A stretch of DNA of 64,000 nucleotides. It comes from Opeltia flavorubescens (lineage: Eukaryota > Ascomycota > Lecanoromycetes > Teloschistales > Teloschistaceae). The stretch spans positions 705,889 to 769,888 of the forward strand of contig KE546982.1 in NCBI GenBank assembly GCA_000442125.1, read 5' to 3'. The notes under the pieces were generated by a model that was given only the letters and a program-made list of their open reading frames with translations, was not told the DNA's origin and did not search any database. Positions 10,625-21,559 of the stretch are shown here, one piece after another. How positions within the stretch are numbered: the stretch's first letter is position 1; every line of letters begins with the position of its first letter. Made by a program: the position numbers and the translations under genes.

Positions 10625-12604
10625 TTCGGCTCAAGACGCTAATACGACCCATTTTCTCGTTCCCACAGCTGAGGTCCCTCATACCTAAACCTCTGCTGCG
10701 TGATTGTTCCTGCCAATACTGACACACATCCTAGACACCTTTGCTTCTAGATGCTCGTCCCTCGAGTCCACCGTCCGCCCCACACACTGGCCATGACCCG
10801 GCTGGTCATGATGCCACCCCCCCGCCCTTATCAGACTCAATCACCTCTACCTTGGCCCCAGACACAGCTGGTCCCACAGGCGATAATGATCCGAAGCGGC
10901 ACCTCTTCCTGCGCACCGTCTTGCTATGCGGCTTCCTCAATCTTGTCGCTGATCTTGGTGGCAATATGACTGCCGCTCCGGAAATTCGCATCCTGGAACT
11001 GAGCATCTGTCGCCAGCATTACCGCTCTCACAATCCTGGGGTTATCGGCCCCCCCCCCTTGGCGCTTCATCGATGAGCGGTATTGCAAGATATCCTCGGT
11101 CCAAAGTCAGCTCGCACAACTCCGCAGCCTTCGAGGCACCTTGTCCGTCGTCCCAGGTTTAGCTATAACGGTGTTTGCGGGATCGCTGGCAGATGTATAT
11201 GGACGCAAACCTCTCCTTCTGTGGAGTTTCACTGGCATCTTCCTGTCATACATCTGGCCGTGCATTGTTTGTGGGTGGTCCTTTCCCGCAGCTGCATGGT
11301 GGTTGGGGTCACGCTGAAGGTATAAAGGTTGGTTCTACGGTACCTTTTCGGCTAGCTGGGTGCTAGCTGGGCCTCTGTTTCTCTGTATCGGTGGGGGCAC
11401 CCAAGTCCTTGCAGCCCTACTGACTAGTATCATTGTCGACGTCACTCCTCCACACCTTAGGTTAGTCCCACTGTCTACGGTAGCGGATGAAATGCTCCAT
11501 GCTAATGACTTTTCTCTCGGATTAGGACCACTACTATCTACCTGGTCAACAGTGCCGAGCTGATCACCGAGTTCGTCTCCCCAGCTATCGGTGCAGCTCT
11601 TATGAGGAACAACGTGTGGCTCGCGTTTGCTGTCAGCATTCCAATAATTCTCTTGTCATATCCAATCATCGCCGCTATACCGGAATCATTGGCTTCGGCA
11701 GCGCAGCCGACAGATGCCCGACCATCGAGTGCTTCGAGTAACAGTCATAGCAAGCGACAATATTTCAACATGGTAGGTTCATCTAACCATGTTCGGATCC
11801 CGCGTTAATGAGTGCGCCTTCAAGGTTCTACATCGCTTCTCTACAAATTTCATTAAGCTCTGCTCCAAGATTGTCGAGCTTGTCAAAGTCCCGTCTCTGG
11901 CTTTATCACTTATCATCTATCTCCTCGACGCTTGGGCAGTCCAGTCTGGCTCCCTATTACTCCAGTTCGCATCGCAACGAATGCAGTGGTCGCTTGGGCA
12001 GTCGGCGTACCTGCTTTCAATCCGGGCGGCTGTGGCACTCTTGTTAACCCTTGGGATACTGCCGGCGCTAAATCAATTCCTCTGTCGGCGTATGCACATT
12101 CGATCCTTCAAGATCGATACTATCATCCTTCGAATCAGTTATCTCGCAGCATGTGTAGGCTATCTACTCATTGGCGGCTCCAGTAGCCAAGGCCTTCTCA
12201 TTCTCGGTCAGTTATCCGGTCGTTCGTTTGGTTTACACAATCCTGGCAGGGGTGATAGTCGTAAGCTGATGGTCTATTCAGGCTGTATCGTCTCGTCAAT
12301 CGGCAGTAATGCTCCTCAAACCTTGCAAGGTCTTGTTCCATCTTTTACCGACAGTTCGAATACCGCTAAACTCTACTCCATACTCGCCTTAGCTCAGCTT
12401 ATCGGTACGATGCTTGGGGGTCCATCTGCAGCTGCATTGTTTACTCTTGGGTTGCGGCTGGGACCGGACAGGGGATGGGCTGGACTACTATTCTACGCAA
12501 GCTCGGTTAGTTCGACCGAACCTCTGGTCACGAAGCTTTGGAGTTTCTGAATGAACTGATTCGGTTAGGCCATCTGCGCCTTGTTGTTATTGCTATCGCT
12601 TTAG
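10617..12604 (+). CDS. MFS transporter (DHA1-like), seven exons, one homopolymer frameshift
   Basis: A membrane transporter of the major facilitator superfamily; substrate unknown. Proposed exons are 10617-10673, 10735-11307, 11356-11460, 11526-11772, 11825-12206, 12282-12505 and 12569-12604, with GT-AG introns. The diagnostic loop 2-3 motif GSLADVYGRKP is intact. Other typical fungal MFS segments are APEIRILELSICR, LFLCIGGGTQVLAALL and YLVNSAELITEFVSPAIGAA, followed by several further membrane helices. The one clear lesion is a run of ten C at about 11049-11058: nine C would join the N-terminal part to WRFIDERYCK in frame. A TGA at 11315-11317 falls inside a possible 48-bp intron (11308-11355) with a weak donor; without that splice it would be a second break. 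The extra C could be an assembly error, so the gene may be functional. Confidence 0.75.
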
Positions 12605-12805
12605 CTTCGTGAAAAACGGGACTTGTAAGGGAAGGACTGTTGTTGCCTTACGATCTACGCGATGCGCGTAACAATCTTATCTATTACTTACCTCCCCGAA
12701 AGCACAAGTGGAACGGGCACTCATTAACAGATGTAGCAAGCTTTTAAAATGGCAAATCAAATGACCATAGATATACCCACATATGCCGTGTAACTTTCTC
12801 ATCGT

Positions 12806-13722
12806 AAGCCTCGGGCTGGAGAACCTGCGTCCGAGGAAGCTGCAGAAATCCCGCAATCTACCCCGCTCGTCTTGGACAGGATATATCAAAGACTATCTCG
12901 TATGGCTTTCTGTTTTCTGTATAGTTAAGATAAGGTACCAACTCTTACAAGTCTCAAGCTATAGTCGCCATCTATACTCGTTACAATGACTTACCCTCCC
13001 TCCAAACAGCGATCAGGTCTTGCGACTATTCTGAGGCCCAATTGACTCTGCAAACCGAAATCTTGTACCGGATCTCTCCCGTCCTAAAGCCCAGTACCAT
13101 CGCCCCTGTACGACCAGTCGCTGACAAGACGATTACTAGGGACGCCTTTACGCGCCACCGAGCCTTTGATTACTTTGGAGTCTAGCTTCTCTACCGTCAT
13201 TTCCTCCTCTCCGACTCAGATATCCTACTCGAGGACCACGCTGTGACGCAGCCATTTCCAAAACCCAGCCCAGATGATTTCCCTTTCGACCGAATCGTTC
13301 CGAAGAGCTGGTTTTTCCGCCTCGACGGGACCTCGGTCCCTTACGAATATCGTATCACTCTTTCAAACACTGAAAAGGAGGACATTGCAGATACAAGCGC
13401 CCACGCTCTCTTCGTCGGTGAAATTCATGGAATCCTGTCCAGGCACAACTTGCTGCACGTTCTCGGCCTGAGCGCCCTTGGCGGGCAGCATAAATACGAG
13501 AATAGCGATACGGTACGCTTTGAAAAGACATATGGCGATCGAAATATCTGTTTCGACGTCGGCGCGGACGAGATTGGGAGCAGCAAGAAGGACGTACAGA
13601 CATCACTGTGGGTTTTTCAGATGTCGCAAGATGGAGATGCTGGAATAGCGGGCGCGGCTGTGTCAAAACTTTTGTGTTTCTCCGGATGTATGTGCCAAAG
13701 AGTAGAAGATGAAGAATCCTAA
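12806..13722 (+). pseudogene. unknown protein interrupted by a single in-frame TAG
   Basis: Reading frame 1 is open from 12934 to 13722 except for a TAG at 13183-13185. Both sides have the same coding character (QTAIRSCDYSEAQLTLQTEI before, VPKSWFFRLDGTSVPYEYR after). A likely upstream exon (about 12806-12899, acidic, containing PLVLDRIYQRL) joins in phase through an intron 12900-12958. The TAG would be CAG before a C-to-T change in a CA context, which is RIP-like. The product has no domain I can name. The short motif LLHVLGLSAL and the DRIVPKSWF segment would be good search seeds. It is convergent with nothing and ends about 370 bp before AT island I. Confidence 0.5.
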
Positions 13723-14089
13723 AGGCTAGAGTCGAGACAGAAATAATTTAGTCTTTATCTATATTTAACGGCAATTGAAATATCGATTTTCTGTATTTCA
13801 ATCTAGTGTTCTTGATGATATTACCACCTCGATTATCTACTAATAATTACAATATTTCCGTACAATTCCGCGAAAATCGCCCGATTCGGACGCCAAGATG
13901 TTACTCCATGCTGCAGATCCCCCATCGAAACCGCCCGTACACACAAACTTTGCACGAAAATAACTCAGCCAGTTTTTCTCGAATCTAGACCCTAAGTATA
14001 TGCACGGAAAGCACTTAACGTGCACTTTCTAAAAAGCTACTAGAGTCCAATTTTAGTAAAAAACTAGATGTGCTATTCAACTGCAAAGA
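13723..14089. other. transition to AT island, no gene seen
   Basis: Base composition drifts toward A+T. Short open frames on both strands show no domain or coding signature. Confidence 0.5.
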
Positions 14090-16560
14090 TTAGGCGGATG
14101 AGCGATCTCCGGTAGCCAAAAAATAGCTTTGCGCAAAATTGAAAAAAAACCCAATTAATATATTGAAAAGTAATTTAATAAATAGTTTTATATATAACCC
14201 AAATAAATATTTAATAAATAATATAATAAATAATTGAATAAATAATTGAATAAATAATTGAATAAATAATTGAATAAATAATTGAATAAATAATTGAATA
14301 AATAATTGAATAAATAATTGAATTAATAATTTAATCAATTATTTAATTAATAATTTAATTAATTATTTAATCAATAATTCAATTAATAATTTAATTAATA
14401 ATTTAATCAATAATTCAATTAATAATTTAATTAATAATTTAATCAATAATTTAATTAATAAAACAATCAATAATTTAATAAATTATTTAAAAAGAAAATT
14501 TAATAAATAATTTGATAAATAATCTTATAAAGAATTTAATAAAAGATTTAATAAATAATCAGATAAATAATTAAATAAATAATATAATAAATAATTTAAT
14601 TTAAAATTATTTATATTATTTAATAAATAATTGTATATTTATTTAATAAAAAATCCAATATATAATATATTTAATAAATAATCTAATAAATACTTTAATA
14701 AATACTTTAATAAATAATTTAAAAAAAAAATTTAATTTAATAAAAAATTAATAAAAATAAATAATAAAAATTTTAATATAAATTTTTTTTAATAATTAAA
14801 TAAATAAATAAAATTTTCTAGCTATATATTAATAATAAAAATAAAAAATTCTACGGCTTTAAATTATAAAAATAATAGATAAAATATAATTTTAAAATAA
14901 TATAAAATAAATATTTAAAATAAAAGCTATTATATTTCGAAAAAACTATTAGTATTAATAATTTTAATTATCGATTGAAAAGAAAAATCGATTTTTATAT
15001 TAAAAAATTAATAAAAAATTTTTTTGATTTAATTATTAACTAGTAAAAAAGTCTAGATTTATAATATAAATATTATTATAATCTAATAATCTTTTAACGA
15101 GTTTTAATAATAATATATTATTAAATTTTTTAATAATTTTTAAATTTAATTAATAGTTTATTAATTATTATATCTATATTAATTATTTATATTATTTTCG
15201 ATTTAAATTAGTATAAAATTAAAAAAAATATTTTAATTCTAATTTAAAAAAAGGCTAGAATATTTAATTAAAACTATTAGAATTTTTTTTAAAGTATATA
15301 AACTTATTATTATCAGCTATAAATATAATATTTAATAGATTTAAAGAATTTAATAATATTATAATAAATATTTTGATAATTTTAATTAAAAGATTATTAT
15401 ATATAGAATTTATCGGTCTTATAAAAAGTTTTATATTTTATATTTAAATATTTTTAATAATTATTAAATTTATTATTTATATAATTCGTTTAATCTATTA
15501 TTATTATATTAATAATATTATTTTTTTTACCGATTTAAAAATTTGATAATATAAATTTTTAATATATTTTAAAATTAAACTCGAATATAATTTATAGTTT
15601 ATTATAATAATTATTAATTATTAATAATTATTAATTTTATCGTTTATATTACTACTATTTATAATTCGCTAAAATATTTATAATACGAAAAAAAGTTTAA
15701 AAGAAATCAAAAATATTTATAGATTTTTCTATTTAATATAATTAATATTAGAGTATTTTTTAAATTTAAATTCAAATTAATAAATTCTAATAATAAAATA
15801 ATTTTAACTACAATTTATTTTTATTAATTTTAGCTTTCTATAATATTAATACTCGCGGTTTTTTTATTGAAATTAGTAGTTTTTACTAGTATTATTTATT
15901 TAAATACTTTTTTCTTCGAATAAAAATAATCAAAAAATTTATAACTTTAATTTTAATTAAAAAATTTTTGCAATATTTTTAAATAAAAATATATAGTTTA
16001 AAAATATCTATATAATCTATAAATTTTTTATTAAAAATATTCTCGATTATTTAATTATCTTCTTTTGGTATAAAAATATTATAATATTTTTTAAATAATT
16101 ATAAATATTATACACTCGAAATTTAAATATTTAAAATAAAAATATTCTAATTAAATTCGATATTATAACGCGTAAATTAAAATTTATTAGTATTTTCTCG
16201 ATATTTTATATATTTTAAATATTTAACTTTTAAATACAACTATTTATAAAAAAAACAAATTATAGAAAAAAAGTAATAATATCGAAATTAGCTGGTATAA
16301 AAGAAAGATCGAGTACTATAATAGCGAAGCTCCAGAAATTGAATTTTACGAGAGAGACTTTTAAAAATACATAGAAAAAGNCGAAAAAAGGAAATAAAAA
16401 AACTAAAAAAACTTTTAAAAGGTATATAGACTTGATTTAAAAGGCGAAAAGAGTTTAAAAAAAGGCGTTAAAAGTTACGGAGGGATATTTAAAGAGTGCG
16501 AGGTGGTAAAAAAACCGGGGGGGAAAAGGAGTAAATAGATAGGGTTTCTTTTATACAAAG
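14090..16560. other. AT-rich island I, probably RIP-degraded repeat
   Basis: The sequence is overwhelmingly A and T, with CA and TG strikingly scarce to the eye while CG, TC and GA still occur. This is the pattern left by repeat-induced point mutation of CA to TA on both strands. No frame of any length is coding. The right edge is gradual from about 16300, where GC begins to recover. The original sequence, presumably a transposable element, cannot be identified by eye. One ambiguous base lies at 16381. Confidence 0.8.
14225..14320. repeat. eight-copy 12-bp AT tandem array
   Basis: The unit AATAAATAATTG is repeated exactly eight times (14225-14320). It then passes into diverged relatives (AATTAATAATTTAATC and similar) to about 14460. 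A minus-strand open frame across it encodes an (IQLF)n peptide that is only a by-product of the repeat. Confidence 0.9.
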
Positions 16561-16856
16561 AGTAGATATTATTCTATATCAGAAATAATAAGTGTTCAAG
16601 TATAATGGGCTTGATATAGTATTAGTAAGGAATATCTGTTTTTATCCCGTATTAAACGCGAATTTTTGTCTACCCCGCGAGCCTAATTGGGTTAGCTTGG
16701 CACTGTGATGAAAATCAAACAAAGTACCTGCGCCAAGTCTAAACCGTGTTTACAAACTACTTTACCTTGCACGGCTTTCGCATCAACATTAAAGCTTGAC
16801 CCTTGCTTGTTGTTTCTCTGATACTCCGTTTACCAGCGAGTCATTGTCCTTCCGGC

Positions 16857-18331
16857 ATGAGTATTGAAGTATGGCTCGACCAAGTTGTACCATATGAGCG
16901 TGAACAATGCGAAGCAACTCACTGCACTTACAATCCTCCATACCCTGACGACGATAAAGAGAATTTGGGCTCTAAGGGCAGTCAGTATCTCCCGGGAGCA
17001 TTTTTTAAGTCAAAACGCCGGCATTCAATAGCTATGGATCCTGGCGCAGAAGAAGTCGACCTCACCCCTCGTCCAAACAAGAAGCGACGACAGGATCAAG
17101 CAGAAATCGACCATGTCCAACTTGAACCCCTACTCGACCTTCCTCCGATCGAAGATGCAGCCTCTGAACTTGAGTCGCACCACAGTGGCCACGTGAGTCC
17201 CACCAAACAGCTGGCTTTCCTCGAGGACAGCTCCAACCCTGTCATCTATTGCGACTTTGGGACTACCACAGCTGAAGTCCCCGAAGACGTTGCTCGGCTT
17301 CGCAACAAGCTTCAAGCCCTCGCAGATGGAGTTGGAATCCTTGGTTTCCAGGTAGGGTGCTCGCTCTACCATGTCGGCCTGCTACGCGATGATTCACTGA
17401 CTTGTTACGTTTACAGCCAGAAGAGCTCGCGAGCTTAACAGATCCAACAAACCGTCAACTGCAACTCAACGATCGGACTCGATTTGCCTATCCCTGGACC
17501 AATGATCCGAACAAGCGTCTACAATCGGGAAAGATGGTAGCACTGGCTGAGGTCCAGGGTATTGTCGCATCAGCGATATCCTTCGAGGAGAAGAGAGCTC
17601 ATGAGACCGATTGGAATGAGGACGTGCATAAAACCATCATCAAGGCTGCCCTGGCAGCATCTATCCATTTTGCGACGCTCGGAATCGCAAATGTGTGAGT
17701 TCGCTTGACAACAGCCCTTCGGACTTGGACTGACGAGTGATTGATCCTCAGGAAGACCGCCTCCATCGATCCCCCTGAACTTGCCGACGAAAATCTACCC
17801 AGAAGAGTCGTTGACTATGCAATCGTCCTACAAACCGATCGGACTATCAAGCGTGCGTGGGAGACGTTACGGCCGATTGGAACGGCTCGAATAAAGAGTT
17901 GGAATCACACGACAAGCAATAATGTTCGATCTACACCCATCGCCTCGAACATCGAGACCAAAGCTCCCAACAAGTCATGGACAGATGGAAAGGCTCAGCT
18001 GGCTATCTGGACGCTTGCACTGCTTAAGCGTCTATTCATGCTTCAGCAACCTGGCAAAGAACGACCGAAGGTTCCAGCTATGCCGTTGTTGATCGTCCAA
18101 GGGCACGACTGGCACATTTTCATTGTATCACAGCAGCACCAAACCGATGAAGAGTCCCCATCCTCGAAGAAATACGCGACCGTGATTTGGCAGAAGATTG
18201 ATATTGGAAATACTCGGAATTGCTTTGATGCATACAAGCTCATTTCGGTCCTACATCTCGTGATGGATTGGGCGGAAACGGTGTGGCGGCCATGGTTTTT
18301 GGCGTTGATTAGGTGGATGACTGAAACTTGA
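16857..18331 (+). CDS. PD-(D/E)XK nuclease-like domain protein (PDDEXK_12 type)
   Basis: Three exons, 16857-17351, 17417-17694 and 17752-18331, join in frame through introns of 65 and 57 bp and give an intact 450-residue protein. The start at ATG 16857 (MSIEVWLDQV) is the usual opening of this fungal family. Residues 20-140 are a polar linker with a nuclear-localisation-like RPNKKRRQ (72-79). The C-terminal domain (about 165-450) shows the restriction-endonuclease-like core. A conserved acidic helix WNEDVH lies at 231-236 and the catalytic Asp279 in VVDYAIVL. The E-x-K pair is Glu326/Lys328 in NIETKAP, followed by a Gln helix, KAQLAIWTLALLKRL. A conserved strand, LPLLIVQGHDWH-like, lies near 368-379. 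Family members are abundant in Pezizomycotina and of unknown function. The gene is intact although it sits between two RIP-like islands and next to a mutated PHD gene. Confidence 0.88.
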
Positions 18332-18461
18332 TCGGGACATATAGTGCAATACGAGGTTTGTATTGCAAATTGACCGTGCGCTCCTTTCTGAATTTACATA
18401 GTCTAACCACATCATTTCTCCCCCAAAACCTACCTCCACGAAACCATTTGGAACATAAAAA

Positions 18462-18992
18462 TTACCCCCGACACAGCCAAAAACCATCAATATCAATCCA
18501 TGGTCTCTTTCCTGCGCCCTTCTCACCAATTTCTTGTGCTCGAGAAGCTTCAGAAAATGCGGGAGTCGAACGACTTACCCCGAAGCGGTTATACCGGTCT
18601 GCATTCATGACCGCTATGCGACCAACGCCACTTTCATCATCGTCCCTCCATCGTTTTGCACTCGATCTCAGGCCTTTCGCCTTGACTGAGTGCCCATTCT
18701 CACCGATACTGGAGGAGAGTCTGACCGTAAAGCTGCCGAACCCTGTTCCCGAGCTAAGTAATCTCTGCGTACCCATTTCGCTTCCTCTACTTCGACGATA
18801 CGCTGGAACTGGTGGTTTGTGGCACGACTGGTGCCATGGCGTATTGCAGCGGTCGCAGGACACGATCTGGTTGCCCACGCGACTATCAGGCTTTTGGCAA
18901 AGTTCATACACGATGTCGCGTGACTTCGTGTAACGTCGTTTAGGTTTCTTCCTTCCGTCGGTACTGTTCATCCCTACCGCCGTTTCGACCAC
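18462..18992 (-). pseudogene. PHD-finger protein gene, frameshifted and with lost zinc ligands
   Basis: From ATG 18992 the frame encodes a basic stretch (KKPKRRYTKSRD), then a PHD-type zinc finger: VYELCQKPD, GNQIVSCDRCNTPWHQSCH, ending PPVP. At about 18800-18806 the match shifts frame, and the rest of the finger (VEVEEAKWVRRDYLARE) continues in the overlapping minus-strand frame 18907-18668. The first Cys of the finger is Tyr (VYEL where VCEL is expected), and the final Cys pair reads R..Y in WVRRDY. Both Cys-to-Tyr changes are TG-to-TA, as RIP would make. PHD fingers bind histone tails in the nucleus; this copy cannot form the zinc site. A Ser/Thr/Gly-rich frame at 19484-19690 may be a remnant of its N-terminal part. 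Confidence 0.75.
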
Positions 18993-21240
18993 ATGTGTCT
19001 CTACACGCTCTTTCTCCTCTGCGAAACTTGGCAGTTCTTACTGTCGAGCCTGCTGGCATAGAGGCTGAAGTGACAATAATTTTGAGATGTTGTTGCCTTG
19101 TACCTCACGATGAGTTATTGTTGCGAATGGCCTGGTCTGGAACCATTTCGCATTGGATATTGGTGAACGCGGTGTGATCGGAAGGCCGAGTGACTTCCCA
19201 TCGTGCTGAAAGATGGCAGATATTTGATCGTGATGGCTGATGCTGGGGGAACAGCGTGGAAAATTGCGTACCCCCTTCTTCCGCTCCTTCCCGCCGAGGA
19301 TGTTCCTTCCTTCCCGCTGAGGCGTCCTTGAAGGTGGAGGCGGCGAATTCCCGTCAATGGATATCTCTTCCAGATGTTGAGAGAATTGATCGCCATGCTT
19401 GATTGAGGTTGCCTCCAGATCGATCTTATGGGGATCCCGCCCTTCCCGTCTATGGCATCCATCCTTCGGCAGGTCACTGCAGCTCATCCCGGACCGCCGC
19501 CACGACTGTCTTCCTTCTGAGGAAAACGGACTTCGACGCTGATTGAGTTCGCTGTTGAACCACTCGATCCAGTACTAGTTGGTCGTTGAACATAGTCGAG
19601 AAACTGGCCGGTGCCGTCGCACGCTGCTGGTGTACTTGGGTTGTATGTGGTCGAAGACGAGCCGGTGATCATTGGATCCTGCTGGTGCAATTGGGTCGAG
19701 CTGGATGAACGCCGATCGAGATCGCGGTATAGCAGTCGAAAATAAAGCTAGTCGGACGTCTAGGTTCAGGCACAACCAACCCTCATACCCGCTCTACATT
19801 TTCGACCATGCTGGTATACCCGAATAAATGTGGTCGAGGGCTCGGTCTGTGTTTTCTCTATGGAGGATCATCAGACAGCTTGCGCCAATGGCATCACGTA
19901 GAGAGGACCAGAAAAATGGGCGACTGAGAAACAATAAGCAAAAAATTCGATGTGGCGCTAGATAGCCCGAAACCCATGGCTTTCTTTGACCTCTGTAGAA
20001 AACGAATGAAGATGCTATCCTGGACCGATGCTAAATTTCCATCTGTGGACCGTGCCTCAGACAACGGTCTTATTACAGCCTAGAATAGCAAGTTCACGAG
20101 TCTTGTGATGCTAGACTTAGTGGCTAAGCAGGTTCGCAGAGGAGACACCACTGACAACACCATACCTCGTGAAGCGTTTGAGACCAGAGCAGGACATTCA
20201 GGAAAGCGGGAAATCCAAGTACCGCGTGCGCGATGCGATGTTCATCCAATACCCTCTCCCTCCCGAACCATAGATACAAGGTCAGCCATTCGCGCGCAGC
20301 AGAACATAGTCCAAATTCCGAATAACACTTGGATGTGTGTTCCGTGACTGATTGCCTGTTGCGATCCGAAAGAGGCAACAGACACTTGCTTTCGATGGGG
20401 ACTTTAACGATTGATCGGAAGGTACGTGTGTCTTGCCACTATCTTTGACGGGATATCTATGACAGGAGCGAATGAGACATCCATTCAGACGTCTCGATAC
20501 GGGGGATAGCGAGACGGACGGGCTTGGAGGGGGATTGGATGCTTTATCGTCTTCGTGTCCAATAGATGATGGGTAGGCCTGACGAGACTTCATGGCGGGA
20601 CTGACGAGTTCATTCTTGATTTCCATATCGACGCATTTCCAGGGAAATAGTTACTTTGACGAGAAGCCTCTTCACGTTATTGAGATCGGGTAGATTAATG
20701 ATCTGGGCTGGCTCCATAACGTTTCGAGGCTGAAGACCTTTAGTTCTTCATGCATTTAAATTCAGAAGTCGAATGGCCTTGGCTATTCCCACAGGGATAT
20801 GTGGATAGGGCCTGGTGTTGCGCAGTATGCCAGAGACGCCTCGGATTGTAGCACGCTACGCATTACCGACAGCAGGAATCCTTACAGCTCAGTCTGCCGC
20901 TGAGGCGGCACTTGGAGCGATCGCTCAGTGTTTTTTCTTTCCGTTAGTGATAAGACACCCGCCCAATTCTGGTGTTTGTTTTAGGAGAAGACATACTGGG
21001 ACTTTACGAGCTTCGTGTTCATGGAAGAAACCCACGTCGATATAATCCGCTGATACCCTGAGTGGAAATTCAAGAGCTTGACTTCATCGTGACCATCGAT
21101 TACACCAAGGATATATTTTCCCCCATAGCCTTATGCGTCGATTTCAAAACGAGGATCGACCAAGTGAGAAGCATACCCAAACCCTTGGCTTCCTCTCAAC
21201 CCACATCAGTGCTCCCATCAACGTGACGCCCAATATGCAC
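18993..21240. other. intergenic or decayed sequence, no confident gene
   Basis: Minus-strand frames at 19038-19487, 19484-19690, 20124-20378 and 20282-20626 are low-complexity or patternless. The first two could be the decayed 5' part of the PHD gene. No domain, repeat or RNA was recognised. Confidence 0.4.
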
Positions 21241-21245
21241 CCCGT

Positions 21246-21545
21246 CTAGCCACCCAAGGGTTTCGCACAGAACTCCGCATCATCCTCGCCCCTCACACAT
21301 CTCCACCTCTCAATCTCGCTGCTATCTAACGCTCCACCGTGCCTCAAGAGCCCATCGTACCAAGCCTCCTCTTTCTCCCAATGCCGATGAATGTCGGAGC
21401 GCGCCCGCTCTTTGCGCAGGTGTGAGGTTATGATGGCTATTCGTTCGCGAAACGGCATCCAGTTAGGCTCCTCCTCTGACTCGTTCGAGGGACAAGGGGA
21501 GCCGAGGCAGTCGGAGTCGGAGCAGCTTGATCTCGTGTAGATTCG
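21246..21545 (-). pseudogene. 3' part of an unknown gene, cut by AT island II
   Basis: An open minus-strand frame runs from about 21545 to a TAG at 21246 with good coding character. It opens with an acidic, Ser-rich segment (CPSNESEEEPNW), then a strongly helical, charged part (RIAIITSHLRKERARSDIH, HWEKEEAWYDGLL). Upstream in the same frame is a TAA at the point where the AT island begins. The fragment therefore looks like the C-terminal end of a protein whose 5' part has been lost to, or mutated within, the island. The first ATG is at 21458. Family not recognised. Confidence 0.45.
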
Positions 21546-21559
21546 GAGAAGTTATAGTA

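Noticed and set aside
11315-11317. premature TGA in the MFS gene
   Set aside because: It lies in a possible 48-bp in-phase intron, so it is not counted as a certain lesion, though the donor is weak.
14090-14338. minus-strand frame with IQLF repeats resembling a membrane peptide
   Set aside because: It is a translation of the 12-bp AT tandem array.
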